DNA of 64,000 nucleotides from Marinobacter adhaerens HP15 (GTDB lineage: Bacteria; Pseudomonadota; Gammaproteobacteria; Pseudomonadales; Oleiphilaceae). The notes below the pieces were generated by a model. That model was not told where the DNA came from. It saw only the letters and a program-made list of their open reading frames with translations, and did no database searches. The translations under genes were made by a program, and so were the position numbers. Shown one piece after another: positions 1-8,523 of the stretch (position 1 is its first letter; each line of letters begins with the position of its first letter). Where the stretch lies: contig NC_017507.1 of assembly GCF_000166295.1 (NCBI RefSeq), positions 1-64,000 of the forward strand, read 5' to 3'.

Positions 1-1
1 G

Positions 2-769
2 GACGCCTTTGCCGAAGAAGAACAGAACAGCACCGATTTCGCGCTGTTGTTGTACCTGGCAGGCTGGTCCGCCATGCAGATGGGCAGCGACCAACTTGCG
101 CGGGAGCATTTTGAGGAGCTGAAACTCTATCGGCCGGATGCGCCGATTCCCCAAGCCGACGACAACGCGCTTCTGATTGTGGAAACCGGCACCTCCCCAC
201 GGAAGCTCGGGGATGGCGTCGGCCACTATCAGTTGGTCTATCGCCGTGGCAAGAACTTCCAGGATGTAGCTGCCGAGGTCCGCAACGGTGAGGAATGGTC
301 AGCCCTGTATCCCATGGAAGATATTTTCTTCCAGGCCGCCACTCGCGGTGGTCGGGCTATCGATCGGATTGTCGAGGGCCAGATCCAGTTCAAGGAAAAC
401 ACCCGCGCCGTTGGCTCCACCCTCAGCAGTGTCAGCCAGGACAGCATGCTGGCCGGCTTCAGTAGCGCTGCCGGCGGCGCCGTCGGGGCCGGGTACGCTG
501 CCATCAGCCTGATCAGCGTTGCGGCCGAAGGTATGTCAGCGTCCGCCAATACCCGGGCCGACATCCGGTACTGGGCGGGACTGCCGGACACCATACACCT
601 GTTACCGGTAACCGCCGCCGATGGCGATCCGGTCACTGTCCGTTTCCTGGATAAAAACGGTCAGCCTGTGCCAGGCCTTGCCGACAATACCGAATTCAAA
701 TTTGATGGTCGCGGGGCCGGCTTGGCCTTTGCCACGTCTCGCCGCCCGGATTCCGGAGGAAGCCAATGA
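2..769 (+). CDS. COG3014-like envelope protein, C-terminal part (5' end outside window)
   Basis: The frame is open to the first bases of the window, so the N-terminus is missing; about 255 residues are visible. The visible part begins with a helical stretch resembling a TPR-like repeat (AGWSAMQMGSDQLAREHFEE). A Gly/Ala-rich segment (AAGGAVGAGYAAISLISVAA) follows at about nt 472-530, and then a beta-rich C-terminus. This pattern, with a YcfL-like lipoprotein and a CsgG/LpoB-like protein next door, fits the COG3014 family, whose function is unknown but which travels with envelope lipoproteins. The stop overlaps the next start by four bases, which suggests translational coupling. The family assignment comes from pattern and context only. 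Confidence 0.6.
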   Translation, partial: DAFAEEEQNSTDFALLLYLAGWSAMQMGSDQLAREHFEELKLYRPDAPIPQADDNALLIVETGTSPRKLGDGVGHYQLVYRRGKNFQDVAAEVRNGEEWSALYPMEDIFFQAATRGGRAIDRIVEGQIQFKENTRAVGSTLSSVSQDSMLAGFSSAAGGAVGAGYAAISLISVAAEGMSASANTRADIRYWAGLPDTIHLLPVTAADGDPVTVRFLDKNGQPVPGLADNTEFKFDGRGAGLAFATSRRPDSGGSQ

Positions 770-1227
770 ACAAACTGATTACTTCTCTTGCCATCGCTGC
801 GACCTGCGTGGGTCTGCTTTCCGGGTGTGCCGGCAAATCCGCCAGCAGCACGGATCTGATCGAGCGCACGGCGCCAATCACCATGAACTCGGTGGCATTC
901 ACCGACTACAACCTGAAGCGCACCTGGAGCCGCGGGTTTGGCCAACTGGAGGACGGCGAACGCTATCGTCTGTCACTGGTCCAGCACGGCCAACGGCCAA
1001 CGGCAACCGGAACCACAGAGGTGTACGTGGTTCTGCGCAACCACACAGATTACGATTACCGGATCGAAGCCCGCACCCAGTTCTTCGATCAGGACGGCGT
1101 ACCCACCGATGTGAAACCGACCTGGCAGCGCTCGACCATCCCGGCCAACAGCATCGCCACCTATCGTGAACTGTCTACCAGCACGCAACCTTTGCAATAC
1201 CGCGTGGAAGTCAGGGAGCTGAACTGA
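766..1227 (+). CDS. YcfL-like (DUF1425-type) lipoprotein
   Basis: This is a 153-residue protein with a lipoprotein signal peptide: a basic start, a hydrophobic core and the lipobox LLSGC at about residues 18-22, so it should be lipid-anchored in the envelope. The mature part is a small beta-rich domain (VYVVLRNHTDYDYRIEARTQ, then FFDQDGVP), as in YcfL proteins. In other gammaproteobacteria YcfL sits beside LpoB, the lipoprotein activator of penicillin-binding protein 1B. The gene overlaps its upstream neighbour by four bases and abuts the next start. The family call is fairly good; a role in peptidoglycan synthesis is inferred only from the neighbourhood. Confidence 0.65.
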   Translation: MNKLITSLAIAATCVGLLSGCAGKSASSTDLIERTAPITMNSVAFTDYNLKRTWSRGFGQLEDGERYRLSLVQHGQRPTATGTTEVYVVLRNHTDYDYRIEARTQFFDQDGVPTDVKPTWQRSTIPANSIATYRELSTSTQPLQYRVEVRELN

Positions 1228-2045
1228 TGAAGCGATTTGCACTGGCACTCTGCGTGCCCTTGCTGGCGCCGGGTTTCGCCCTGGCCGCCGACCAGACCCA
1301 TGAGGCTGCGCCGATGATGGCGCCGGCACAGAAGCCGTTGACTGATGAAGACCTGAAAGAAGATCGGTCGGCACCCCAGCGCACAGAAAGCGTGGACGTG
1401 ATCCTCTCACGCTTCAAAGGTGCCTTCGGCGAACAGCCACCCCGCATGGCCGTGTTCTGGAATCGCGCGTTCGACGACCAGGTCAGCGACTGGAGCAGCA
1501 ACACCCGTGGCGTGGTATCAACACGAGCCTCTCTGAATGGGGAGGTACCCGACGGCAACGTCAATCTCCAGGCACAGGGCCAGGCGGCAGCGCAGGGTGA
1601 ATACCGCTCGAATCGTCAGACAGGCCCTGCCGGACCGGCGTTCGAACTCCAGAGTGGGCTTGTCAGCCAGATGGTTGAGGCCGGCGTCACGGTGGTGGAT
1701 CGGACGGCCATCATGCGTATTACCGATAACGCACTGGAAACCGGTGAGTTCTCTCGCCTCTCCCCGGATCAGCGCCGGCTGGAAATGCGCGCACTGGGCG
1801 AACACGCGGACATGTTACTGGTGTTTCGAAAGCTTGCCAGCGACCGATTCGAAGTGCAGGTTCTGGACGTTCGCGACGGCAGTGTTCGTGTGATGTTGAG
1901 CTCCAATGGTGTTCCGCCCGAGAAAGCCGGGGGCCGCCAGTGGAAAGCCACCGATCGCGGATTTCAGAAAGTCGAGCAGACCGTTACTCTGGATGAAATC
2001 GGCCGGGAACTGGCGCTGCAGACTCTCGCGAACCTGCTCCGCTGA
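1227..2045 (+). CDS. CsgG/LpoB-like periplasmic protein
   Basis: This 272-residue protein starts with a Sec signal peptide (MKRFALALCVPLLAPGFALA) but has no lipobox, unlike true LpoB. The segment PRMAVFWNRAFDDQVSDW near residue 71 resembles the first strand of CsgG/LpoB-like domains. The later segments VVDRTAIMRI and HADMLLVFRKL match the alternating strands and helices of the fold, in which a 'must be remembered as name or variable' strand is followed by a solute-free core. A polar Gln-rich insert lies at about residues 112-128. The start overlaps the previous stop, making it the third gene of an apparent operon. The assignment rests on motif resemblance and gene order; a role as a cell-wall synthase activator is possible but unproven. 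Confidence 0.5.
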   Translation: MKRFALALCVPLLAPGFALAADQTHEAAPMMAPAQKPLTDEDLKEDRSAPQRTESVDVILSRFKGAFGEQPPRMAVFWNRAFDDQVSDWSSNTRGVVSTRASLNGEVPDGNVNLQAQGQAAAQGEYRSNRQTGPAGPAFELQSGLVSQMVEAGVTVVDRTAIMRITDNALETGEFSRLSPDQRRLEMRALGEHADMLLVFRKLASDRFEVQVLDVRDGSVRVMLSSNGVPPEKAGGRQWKATDRGFQKVEQTVTLDEIGRELALQTLANLLR

Positions 2046-2366
2046 GCAAATCAAGACCACAACAAATTCGTAAGCGTCCTAGCCGGTAGGTGCAGTATTG
2101 TTGAGTCATGTGATTAAAACAGTCACCTGTAGTCGCGTGGATGTCAGATTCTTGATGTTTCCTGTGATAAGCGAAGCCCTTTCTTACAGAAATCACTCGT
2201 TGCTTAACAAACTTTTGCAATCTAATGCGTGTTTTTTTCAGCACTGAGGTTTACGGTGTAAGCTATCAAAGACAAAATACATTATCGGATAAGCGTCACT
2301 AATTTGGAGTTTATTCGATCCGGTGTTCGCGAATCTCAGTTAGTTGACTCGAATGGAGAATGAAAA
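2046..2366. other. Intergenic region upstream of the Tad locus
   Basis: About 320 bases with no credible gene. The composition becomes AT-rich toward the pilin gene, and a ribosome binding site (GGAGAA) precedes its ATG. The promoter of the Tad operon probably lies here, but no convincing sigma-70 or sigma-54 element could be picked out by eye. No clear intrinsic terminator for the preceding trio was seen. Confidence 0.4.
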
Positions 2367-2570
2367 ATGAAGCAAATGATTTTCAAACGGTCTGTTCAAC
2401 CGCGCCTTGGCCGCGAGCAGAAGGGTGCGTCTTCCCTGGAGTACATTGCGTTGGCTGGTATTCTTGTCTTGATTTTGGTGGCTGTCGGTTCGAATGAAAC
2501 TATTTCTACGCAAATCCAGACGACTCTTTCAAGCTTGTTTACTGACGCCTCAGGAACAGGGCCTGAGTGA
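2367..2570 (+). CDS. flp: Flp/Fap-type type IVb pilin precursor
   Basis: This 67-residue prepilin is the main structural subunit of the Tad/Flp pilus. A 26-residue basic leader (MKQMIFKRSVQPRLGREQKG) ends in Gly and is followed by ASSLEYIALAGILVLILVAV. This is the classic Flp cleavage site: G at -1, with Glu5-Tyr6 of the mature protein. Mature pilin would be about 41 residues, with a hydrophobic helix and a short Gly/Ser/Thr tail. The start is supported by GGAGAA upstream. It is the first gene of the Tad cluster, as usual. The prepilin peptidase needed to process it is not in this window. Confidence 0.92.
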   Translation: MKQMIFKRSVQPRLGREQKGASSLEYIALAGILVLILVAVGSNETISTQIQTTLSSLFTDASGTGPE

Positions 2571-2618
2571 ACATAAATAAAATTTTGGGGCGAGTCGTTG
2601 ATAAGCTGGAGAGTACTG

Positions 2619-3067
2619 ATGGAGCTGGGAAAGAGCCGCAGAGAATCAGGGGTTGTTAGCCTTGAATTTCTTTTATTTTCCCGGTTATCGTTGGCTTAAT
2701 TTACGGTGCTGCAGGGTACGGCGTTCTTTTTTTTAATAAGTACCAGATGCAGGTTGCCGTGGATCGAGCAACGAGTTCGGTGTTTTCACTAGACCGGCGT
2801 CAGTCAACGGCTTTTGCCCAAGATGCTTTGAATTACAGTTCTTCGGTTCTTGAAGCGTTGTCGGGAGAGCTCCCGGCTTTGGCTGCGAGCAGGATTGCAG
2901 AAAGCTCATGTTCGACGCGCTCAGCCTCCGGTCTTGAGTTATTAGAATGCACCTTGGTTGCTGACGGAGAAGAGTCCTCATTTCTGCCGCAATTGAATTT
3001 TGGCTTTTTGGGCGCTTTTCCGCCACTTCCTCAAAACTTAACGGCGCGTTCGACCATTGCCTTTTAA
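2619..3067 (+). pseudogene. tadE: TadE-like pseudopilin gene with a single-base frameshift
   Basis: An ATG at 2619, preceded by GGAGAG, starts a frame reading ESGVVSLEFLLF and then stops at 2697. The adjoining frame, open from 2666 to 3067, continues with FPVIVGLIYGAAGYGVLFF and a roughly 110-residue C-terminal part. Joined near 2672-2681 the two give the TadE signature, a Gly-x4-Glu-Phe prepilin motif followed by a hydrophobic helix. One T is missing from the run TTATTTTCCC relative to an intact gene. The reading frame is therefore broken, or the base is a sequencing error. A programmed -1 shift is formally possible, but no good slippery heptamer is present. The position between flp and cpaB suits a minor pilin. 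Confidence 0.72.
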
Positions 3068-3114
3068 TACCGCGCTCTAACGGCCACCTGCGTTTTTTCT
3101 AAGGAAGGGATCTC

Positions 3115-4032
3115 ATGAATTTTAGATTTGTGCATGCTGTGCCAGCGCTTGTATTGTCGCTCATTGCGATAAGTTTGGCAGTTTATGGGTTACTCCTCGA
3201 TACGCCTGGAACTGCCAGACAAATGTCTTCCCTGGCTTCCGAGGGGCAGGTGCAGAGGCCAACGGAAGAACCCGAGTTACCTTCTTTTACCTATGTGATA
3301 GCGAAGCAGACTCTGCAGGCGGGTGAAGTTTTAGAGCGCACCGCGGTTATGGCTGTCGAGTCGACCGAAGAATTGGAAGGACTCGTCGAGCTGGAGTCGT
3401 TGCCATTTGGCGAGCCTTTGACCGCTCGTGTGGACAAGGGATTGCCAATTTCTCGGAGTCTCCTTGAGCTTCAAAATCCGGTTCAACAGTTGTTGGAAAG
3501 GGGGCACAAGGCCGTTGCAGTTGAACTCACTAACCTATCAAGCGTGGGTGGTTTGATCCGACCAGGAGATTCCGTGGACATCTTTGCCTCTTTTTCTGAA
3601 GAAGACGGTGCTTCTGCGGTTAGCACTCGGTTATTTTCAGCCATTCCTGTTTTAGCGGTTCGAGGCGCAACGAGCGTCACGGATGATCTCGATGACGATG
3701 AGCGGAGGAGAAATCCCACCATGGTGCTGGCTATTCCCGAGTCAGACATGTCGAAGCTGACGCTTGCATTAAGCGAATCCAGATTGACGTTTGCAGCTAC
3801 GAAACCGATAGAGGAAGACCCAGTTTCGACTGTCACGGCTGGGGTCGACAATGAGGCGATGCAGATTAACCCTGAGCCCTTGGTGGCATTTACGACTGAT
3901 ATAAGACCTAAGCAACCCGCTGAGAGCGCTACTAATCCGCAGCAGAGACCTAAGCAAGAAGCGGTCGAAGAGCAGCGGCGTGAAATACTCGTGTTTGAGG
4001 GTTCGAGTTCCAGGAGCGTCTATGTTCAGTAA
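3115..4032 (+). CDS. cpaB: Flp pilus assembly protein CpaB/RcpC
   Basis: This 305-residue protein has one N-terminal membrane segment (about residues 8-28). A SAF-type domain follows, starting TYVIAKQTLQAGEVLERTAV at about residue 60 and including LPISRSLL. Then comes the RcpC region with RGHKAVAVELTNLSSVGGLI and RPGDSVDIFASF. The last 60 residues are polar and Pro/Gln-rich. CpaB works with the outer-membrane secretin of the Tad system, probably at the periplasmic face. The start is preceded by AAGGAAGGGA. Its stop overlaps the likely start of the secretin gene. Family membership is clear. Confidence 0.9.
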   Translation: MNFRFVHAVPALVLSLIAISLAVYGLLLDTPGTARQMSSLASEGQVQRPTEEPELPSFTYVIAKQTLQAGEVLERTAVMAVESTEELEGLVELESLPFGEPLTARVDKGLPISRSLLELQNPVQQLLERGHKAVAVELTNLSSVGGLIRPGDSVDIFASFSEEDGASAVSTRLFSAIPVLAVRGATSVTDDLDDDERRRNPTMVLAIPESDMSKLTLALSESRLTFAATKPIEEDPVSTVTAGVDNEAMQINPEPLVAFTTDIRPKQPAESATNPQQRPKQEAVEEQRREILVFEGSSSRSVYVQ

Positions 4033-5209
4033 CCAAATGTCGCTCAGGTATGCCGAAGTTAGCATGAAATGTTTTGCTGTATTCCTTATGTGTTCTTTGT
4101 CCGCTGCTTTAGCCTTTGCTCAACAACCCATTGATATGGGACCAGGTGAGCAGCACGTCCTGGCTTTCAGTGCTCCGCTGACAAAGGTGTCAGCTTCCAA
4201 TCCTGATGTGGTGTCTGTGACAGCATCGGCAGAAAACGAGGTTCTGGTTACGGCTGAGGGGCCGGGCAGTGCCGCTGTGCGAGTCTGGTTGCAAGGGCAG
4301 ACGAGCCCGCAGATGACAGAATTTAATGTGTCTCGACTTTTGGGTGGCCGCCGTTCGATATCGTCTCAGGTGCAAACTGACATAAGGATCGTCGAGGTGA
4401 ATCGATCGGAACTGAACACGCTGGGTGTCTATTACTCCAAGCTGTTCAATGGCGGTAGTCAGACGATTGCCCTGTCGCCGCCCGGAGCGGGTGGGTTTCG
4501 CGGCTTCGGTCCTAGTGCTGGTGCAACGGGTATTACGACAGAGGGCTTTAATCTTTTCAGCTTTGGTTCAAGTTCTTTGAGTATTATTAATGCGCTTGAG
4601 TCCGGAGGCTTTGCTTACACGCTTGCGGAACCATCGTTGGTGAGCCTAAGCGGTCAGACCGCCACGTTTCTGTCTGGTGGGGAATTCCCGATACCTGTTT
4701 CGTCAGATAACGGTGAGGTGGAAATTGAGTTCAAAGAATTTGGTGTCAGTCTTGCGCTGACACCGACGGTGGTCAGTGACGACGAAATCATTTTGAAGGT
4801 TGCTCCAGAGGTCAGCGAATTGGATTTTACCTCAGGTGTTTCCACAGGCGGGGTGGCAGTGCCTGGTTTGCGGATACGACGCACGCAAACGACTGTCACA
4901 ATGGCCCCCGGAGAAAGCTTTATCATTAGTGGGTTGGTGAGTCGTGCCACGACCAATCGAAGCGACAGAATTCCAGGGCTGGGTAACCTACCTGTCATCG
5001 GCGCATTCTTTCGCTCAGACCGGGTGGCGTCTGAAGATAAGGAATTAATCATGGTAGTGACTCCAAAGTTTGTCTCTGCTCAAAAACAGTTGTCGAGAGA
5101 AGCGAGAAACTTTGGCAAGGCCTACGAGCAGAGTAGCACCGAGTGGTTAGACATGGTTACTAACGGCCGAGATGGCGATGAACCGATTGAAAGCGGTCTG
5201 AGCTGGTAG
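4022..5209 (+). CDS. cpaC: Tad/Flp outer-membrane secretin CpaC/RcpA
   Basis: This secretin forms the outer-membrane channel of the Tad pilus. The ATG at 4022 is chosen because AGGAG lies five bases upstream and it overlaps the cpaB stop; the ATG at 4064 would give a more standard signal peptide (MKCFAVFLMCSLSAALAFA). The N-terminal pilus/BON-like domain contains KVSASNPDVVSVTA. The C-terminal secretin domain carries VEIEFKEFGVSLALTPTVV, SFIISGLVSR and RIPGLGNLPVIGAFFRSD, the conserved secretin core. The length of about 395 residues is within the CpaC range. It lies in an operon with cpaB upstream and tadZ ten bases downstream. Confidence 0.92.
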   Translation: MFSNQMSLRYAEVSMKCFAVFLMCSLSAALAFAQQPIDMGPGEQHVLAFSAPLTKVSASNPDVVSVTASAENEVLVTAEGPGSAAVRVWLQGQTSPQMTEFNVSRLLGGRRSISSQVQTDIRIVEVNRSELNTLGVYYSKLFNGGSQTIALSPPGAGGFRGFGPSAGATGITTEGFNLFSFGSSSLSIINALESGGFAYTLAEPSLVSLSGQTATFLSGGEFPIPVSSDNGEVEIEFKEFGVSLALTPTVVSDDEIILKVAPEVSELDFTSGVSTGGVAVPGLRIRRTQTTVTMAPGESFIISGLVSRATTNRSDRIPGLGNLPVIGAFFRSDRVASEDKELIMVVTPKFVSAQKQLSREARNFGKAYEQSSTEWLDMVTNGRDGDEPIESGLSW

Positions 5210-5218
5210 GGGAAAGAC

Positions 5219-6406
5219 ATGAGTGAAACCTTGATCTGTGTTGCCGATGATGTCGGGCTGCGGGTATGGCTGGAGCGTGTACTGGACATGGAATGGGAGC
5301 TTGAATGCGTCACTTCCTCGGACCTGTCTCGAGTTACTCGTTTGACCCAAGCAACGGGGGCGCGGGTCGTAATCATTGCTGTCGATGAAAACGATGCCAC
5401 TCGATCTCTGAAGACATTTGCGGCTGTGCAAAAAGCCTGTCCGAGAGTTCGCCTAGTTGGATTGTCTCAAAGGATCTCCCAAGACCTTTTGTTGGATATC
5501 ATGAGAACAGGGGCAAGAGATTGTTTGATTACCTCGCAAGACTCGGATTCGGCTGTCGAGAGCATTAGGAAAGTTTGGCTCTCTGCCGAGGCTGAGTCAG
5601 AGCCGTATACTGCTTATTCAACCCAGCGTAATATCACCGCGGTTTTGGGGGCAGCCCATACGGTTGACACTCGCTTCTTTTCTCAGAACTTTGCCACCGA
5701 AGTCTGCAATCAATCCGACGATGCTAATGTCTTGGCCATTGATACCCATGCAACCGACAATCAGACGTTTTACTATGACAGTCTGAATCGCCTAACCCTC
5801 AAAGACCTCATTAATCGCGGCGATGGTTTTGATCGTGCTTTCGTCGAAACTGCTTTAGAGGAGTATGCGCCCGGATTGCGTTTGCTTTCTGGGCAAGTGA
5901 CCGAAACCGAGCTGGACGGCGATGCCGGAGCCGATTTATTCATTACGATCACGCAGCTTGCCTCACTTTTCGATCAGGTGATTATAAGAATTGATCAGTC
6001 AGCAACAGAGGAATGGTTGAAAGCAATTGGGTCGGACCTTGGTTCGATTATAATCGTAACGCATCAAACAGTCGATCAAATCCAGCGGACCCAGGCGCTG
6101 ACAAAGTTAATCAAAACGCACGTTCAAGGTAATTGCCGGGTGAACGTTGGTATAGATGGGTTTGAAAAACGAGCTAATCTCTCAATCCCGGACGCTGAGA
6201 AAACAGCGGGTTGTGACTTTCGGTTTGCGCTGCCATTGGAATGGCGGTACCGGTTAGATTCGATCAACGCGGGCGTGTCGATGAGTGCGTTGCCCTATCG
6301 AACAGCTTACCAAAAGAGGTTGTCTCAGTTTGTGCGGGAGCACCAGCGAAGAAAAAGCGCCCCAAAGAAAAAGCGTCTCTTTGGCCGTGTGCGGGAAGAG
6401 GCCTAA
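5219..6406 (+). CDS. tadZ: TadZ/CpaE-like pilus localisation protein (degenerate ParA-type)
   Basis: This 395-residue protein sits between the secretin and the TadA ATPase, the usual TadZ position. The first 120 residues look like a receiver-type fold (RVVIIAVDENDATRSL, RVRLVGLSQRISQDLL). The rest resembles a MinD/ParA-like domain with VLAIDTHATDNQTFYYDSL and QVIIRIDQSATEEW. The expected P-loop position reads VLGAAHTVDTRFFSQN and has no Gly-Lys-Thr/Ser, so ATP hydrolysis is doubtful. The C-terminus is strongly basic (RRKSAPKKKRLFGRVR). TadZ proteins direct the Tad machine to its site in the cell. Identification is by position and weak motifs. Confidence 0.78.
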   Translation: MSETLICVADDVGLRVWLERVLDMEWELECVTSSDLSRVTRLTQATGARVVIIAVDENDATRSLKTFAAVQKACPRVRLVGLSQRISQDLLLDIMRTGARDCLITSQDSDSAVESIRKVWLSAEAESEPYTAYSTQRNITAVLGAAHTVDTRFFSQNFATEVCNQSDDANVLAIDTHATDNQTFYYDSLNRLTLKDLINRGDGFDRAFVETALEEYAPGLRLLSGQVTETELDGDAGADLFITITQLASLFDQVIIRIDQSATEEWLKAIGSDLGSIIIVTHQTVDQIQRTQALTKLIKTHVQGNCRVNVGIDGFEKRANLSIPDAEKTAGCDFRFALPLEWRYRLDSINAGVSMSALPYRTAYQKRLSQFVREHQRRKSAPKKKRLFGRVREEA

Positions 6407-6409
6407 CAC

Positions 6410-7609
6410 ATGGGCATCCGGGCGGAAGAGGACTATCAGCAGCTAAAAAAGCAGATCCACAACCATGTCGTTGAGCGTTTGGATGAGGAAGGCGTTGAGG
6501 TGGAGCGAGTGGCCCGGCAGCAGCTTGTCGCGTTTATCCAATCGGTGGTTGCTCAGTATATTGCATCACATCGGATTCCAATGGCTGCCGGTGAACTGAA
6601 CCAATTGAGTAAGGAAATGGTTGATGAGGTCGCCGGGTTCGGGCCTCTGGAGCCTCTTCTGGCTGACGATCGCATCAACGACATTCTGGTGAATGGCGCA
6701 GAGGACGTGTTTGTGGAAGTCGCGGGTGTTCTGCAAAAAGTCCAAACTCGATTTATCGATAATGATCATGTTTTGCGCATCATTCGGAGGATTCTCGCGC
6801 CTCTTGGACGCCGTTTGGATGAAAGCAGTCCGATGGTCGACGCTCGTCTTCCTGATGGTTCACGGGTAAACGCGATTATCCCACCCATTGCATTGGATGG
6901 CCCGTCTATGTCCATCCGCAAATTTAACACACGGCACCTTAACGCTAACGAGCTAATCAGCTCCGGGAGCATGACTCGAGAGTGTCTTGATCTGTTGATT
7001 ACTTTGGTTGAGACCCGTCGGAATCTTCTAGTAAGTGGCGGCACGGGCACTGGTAAAACGACGATTTTAAACCTCTTGAGCCAGTATGTGCCGCGTAATG
7101 AGCGGCTGGTAACGATTGAAGATTCAGCAGAGTTGCAATTGAACCACCCACATATCGTCAGACTCGAAACAAGACCTTCGAATACCGAAGGAACCGGGCG
7201 CGTGAGTGCCAGAGATCTGATTGTCAACGCGCTCAGGATGAGACCTGATCGCGTCATTGTTGGCGAGGTGCGTTCTGGTGAGATTATCGAGTTATTGCAG
7301 GCGATGAACACCGGGCATGAAGGCTCTATGAGCACAATACACTCAAATTCGGCGAAAGACGCTCTCATTCGGATTGAGACGCTGTTGGCTGTGAATGGCT
7401 ACGACGCCGGAGAGAAAGCAATCGGCCGTCTGATCGGCTCGTCGCTCGATGTAGTGGTACAGCTGGTGCGGCTTCCTAATGGAAGGCGGCATATCAGTGA
7501 AGTGATGGTATTAAAACCCACATCAAACGATCCCTACAAGATGGAGACGTTGTATCGATCCGATGAGTTTGTCGAACTGTCGAGCAATGCAGGGGAGGCC
7601 GACGGGTGA
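6410..7609 (+). CDS. tadA: Tad pilus assembly ATPase TadA/CpaF
   Basis: This 399-residue cytoplasmic secretion ATPase powers Flp pilus assembly. The motifs are complete: Walker A SGGTGTGKTT at about residues 207-216, an Asp box (RLVTIEDSAEL), Walker B (DRVIVGEVRSGE) and a His box (NTGHEGSMSTIHSNS). The N-terminal part (about residues 1-120) matches the CpaF N-terminal domain, with FGPLEPLLADDRINDILVNG. Length is typical for TadA. It starts three bases after the tadZ stop, and its own stop overlaps the tadB GTG start by four bases, so the genes are probably co-translated. Confidence 0.95.
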   Translation: MGIRAEEDYQQLKKQIHNHVVERLDEEGVEVERVARQQLVAFIQSVVAQYIASHRIPMAAGELNQLSKEMVDEVAGFGPLEPLLADDRINDILVNGAEDVFVEVAGVLQKVQTRFIDNDHVLRIIRRILAPLGRRLDESSPMVDARLPDGSRVNAIIPPIALDGPSMSIRKFNTRHLNANELISSGSMTRECLDLLITLVETRRNLLVSGGTGTGKTTILNLLSQYVPRNERLVTIEDSAELQLNHPHIVRLETRPSNTEGTGRVSARDLIVNALRMRPDRVIVGEVRSGEIIELLQAMNTGHEGSMSTIHSNSAKDALIRIETLLAVNGYDAGEKAIGRLIGSSLDVVVQLVRLPNGRRHISEVMVLKPTSNDPYKMETLYRSDEFVELSSNAGEADG

Positions 7610-8523
7610 GTGTACAGCTTTTATGGCTTTTATCCCTGGCGCTTGGCGTCCTTGGCATTGCCGTTATTCTGCTACAACTTGTAGTCGGCCAGGTTTTGTC
7701 GCTAAGTTTTCTGAAAAAGCGAACTTATGCGCGTTTGGAGGAGGACGGATCAGCAGAAGAGCCGTCGTCATCCTCCTCGAAAAGCGGCCTTTTGGAGAAC
7801 CTGTTATTAAGAGCCAATGTGAAGCTGAGTCCGCGAAAAGCTGCCTTTCTTGCTGTGCTAGCGGTCATTGGACTGTTGATGATCGGTATGACCAGAGGCT
7901 GGATTGAGGCTGGCGCAGGCTTGTTTTTCATCGTGACCGCCGCCGTCACTTGGTGGCGGGTAACCTTTGAGCGACAGAGACGCCAAATTTTTGAGGAATT
8001 GCCGTCCATTTTAGACGGAATGATTCGGTCTATTTCCGTTGGCCGATCTGTAGAACAAAGCGTTGTTGCGGCGTTTAGCGACGGATCGCCGGTGTTTGAT
8101 CCTCTAATCTTTCGGCTCAAAAACGCGGTGGGGCAAGGGCGAGACTATACCAGGGTGATTGATGAGTTCGCGGCTTTATACCAAATACCGGATCTGGTTC
8201 AGGTTGCCATTGCGTTTCGAACATCGTCTCGTTTTGGCTCGTCATTGAGGCCTGTATTGATGGAGGTCGCGAAGGCCATTCGTTCCCGTCAGGATTTGCG
8301 TCGAGAGTTCATGGCAGCGACTGCGGAAACGCGGTTCACCGCAGTAGCGTTTGCGATTATTCCCCCCGGTTTGGCCGCTTACATGGTTATTTTAAACGAT
8401 GGGTTTTCAGCGCAGTTGTTGGACACCAACGCGGGTCAGACCCTGCTGTGGATGTCTGGTATCCTGCAGCTGATTGGCATTGTGTTCATTTGGCGACTCA
8501 TACAAGGGGTTGGGCGTGGTTAA
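7606..8523 (+). CDS. tadB: Tad inner-membrane platform protein TadB
   Basis: This is a 305-residue GspF-like polytopic protein starting at a GTG that overlaps the tadA stop. Membrane segments lie at about residues 4-30, 82-120 (two close helices), 245-265 and 280-300. Between them is a cytoplasmic domain containing LPSILDGMIRSISVGRSVEQ and REFMAATAETRFTAVAFAII, the T2SSF signature. TadB and TadC form the platform that TadA acts on. Length and order are typical. Confidence 0.9.
   Translation: MSVQLLWLLSLALGVLGIAVILLQLVVGQVLSLSFLKKRTYARLEEDGSAEEPSSSSSKSGLLENLLLRANVKLSPRKAAFLAVLAVIGLLMIGMTRGWIEAGAGLFFIVTAAVTWWRVTFERQRRQIFEELPSILDGMIRSISVGRSVEQSVVAAFSDGSPVFDPLIFRLKNAVGQGRDYTRVIDEFAALYQIPDLVQVAIAFRTSSRFGSSLRPVLMEVAKAIRSRQDLRREFMAATAETRFTAVAFAIIPPGLAAYMVILNDGFSAQLLDTNAGQTLLWMSGILQLIGIVFIWRLIQGVGRG

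Noticed and set aside
2660..2690. Programmed -1 frameshift in the TadE-like gene
   Set aside because: The local sequence does not form an X-XXY-YYZ slippery heptamer, and no stimulatory stem was obvious.
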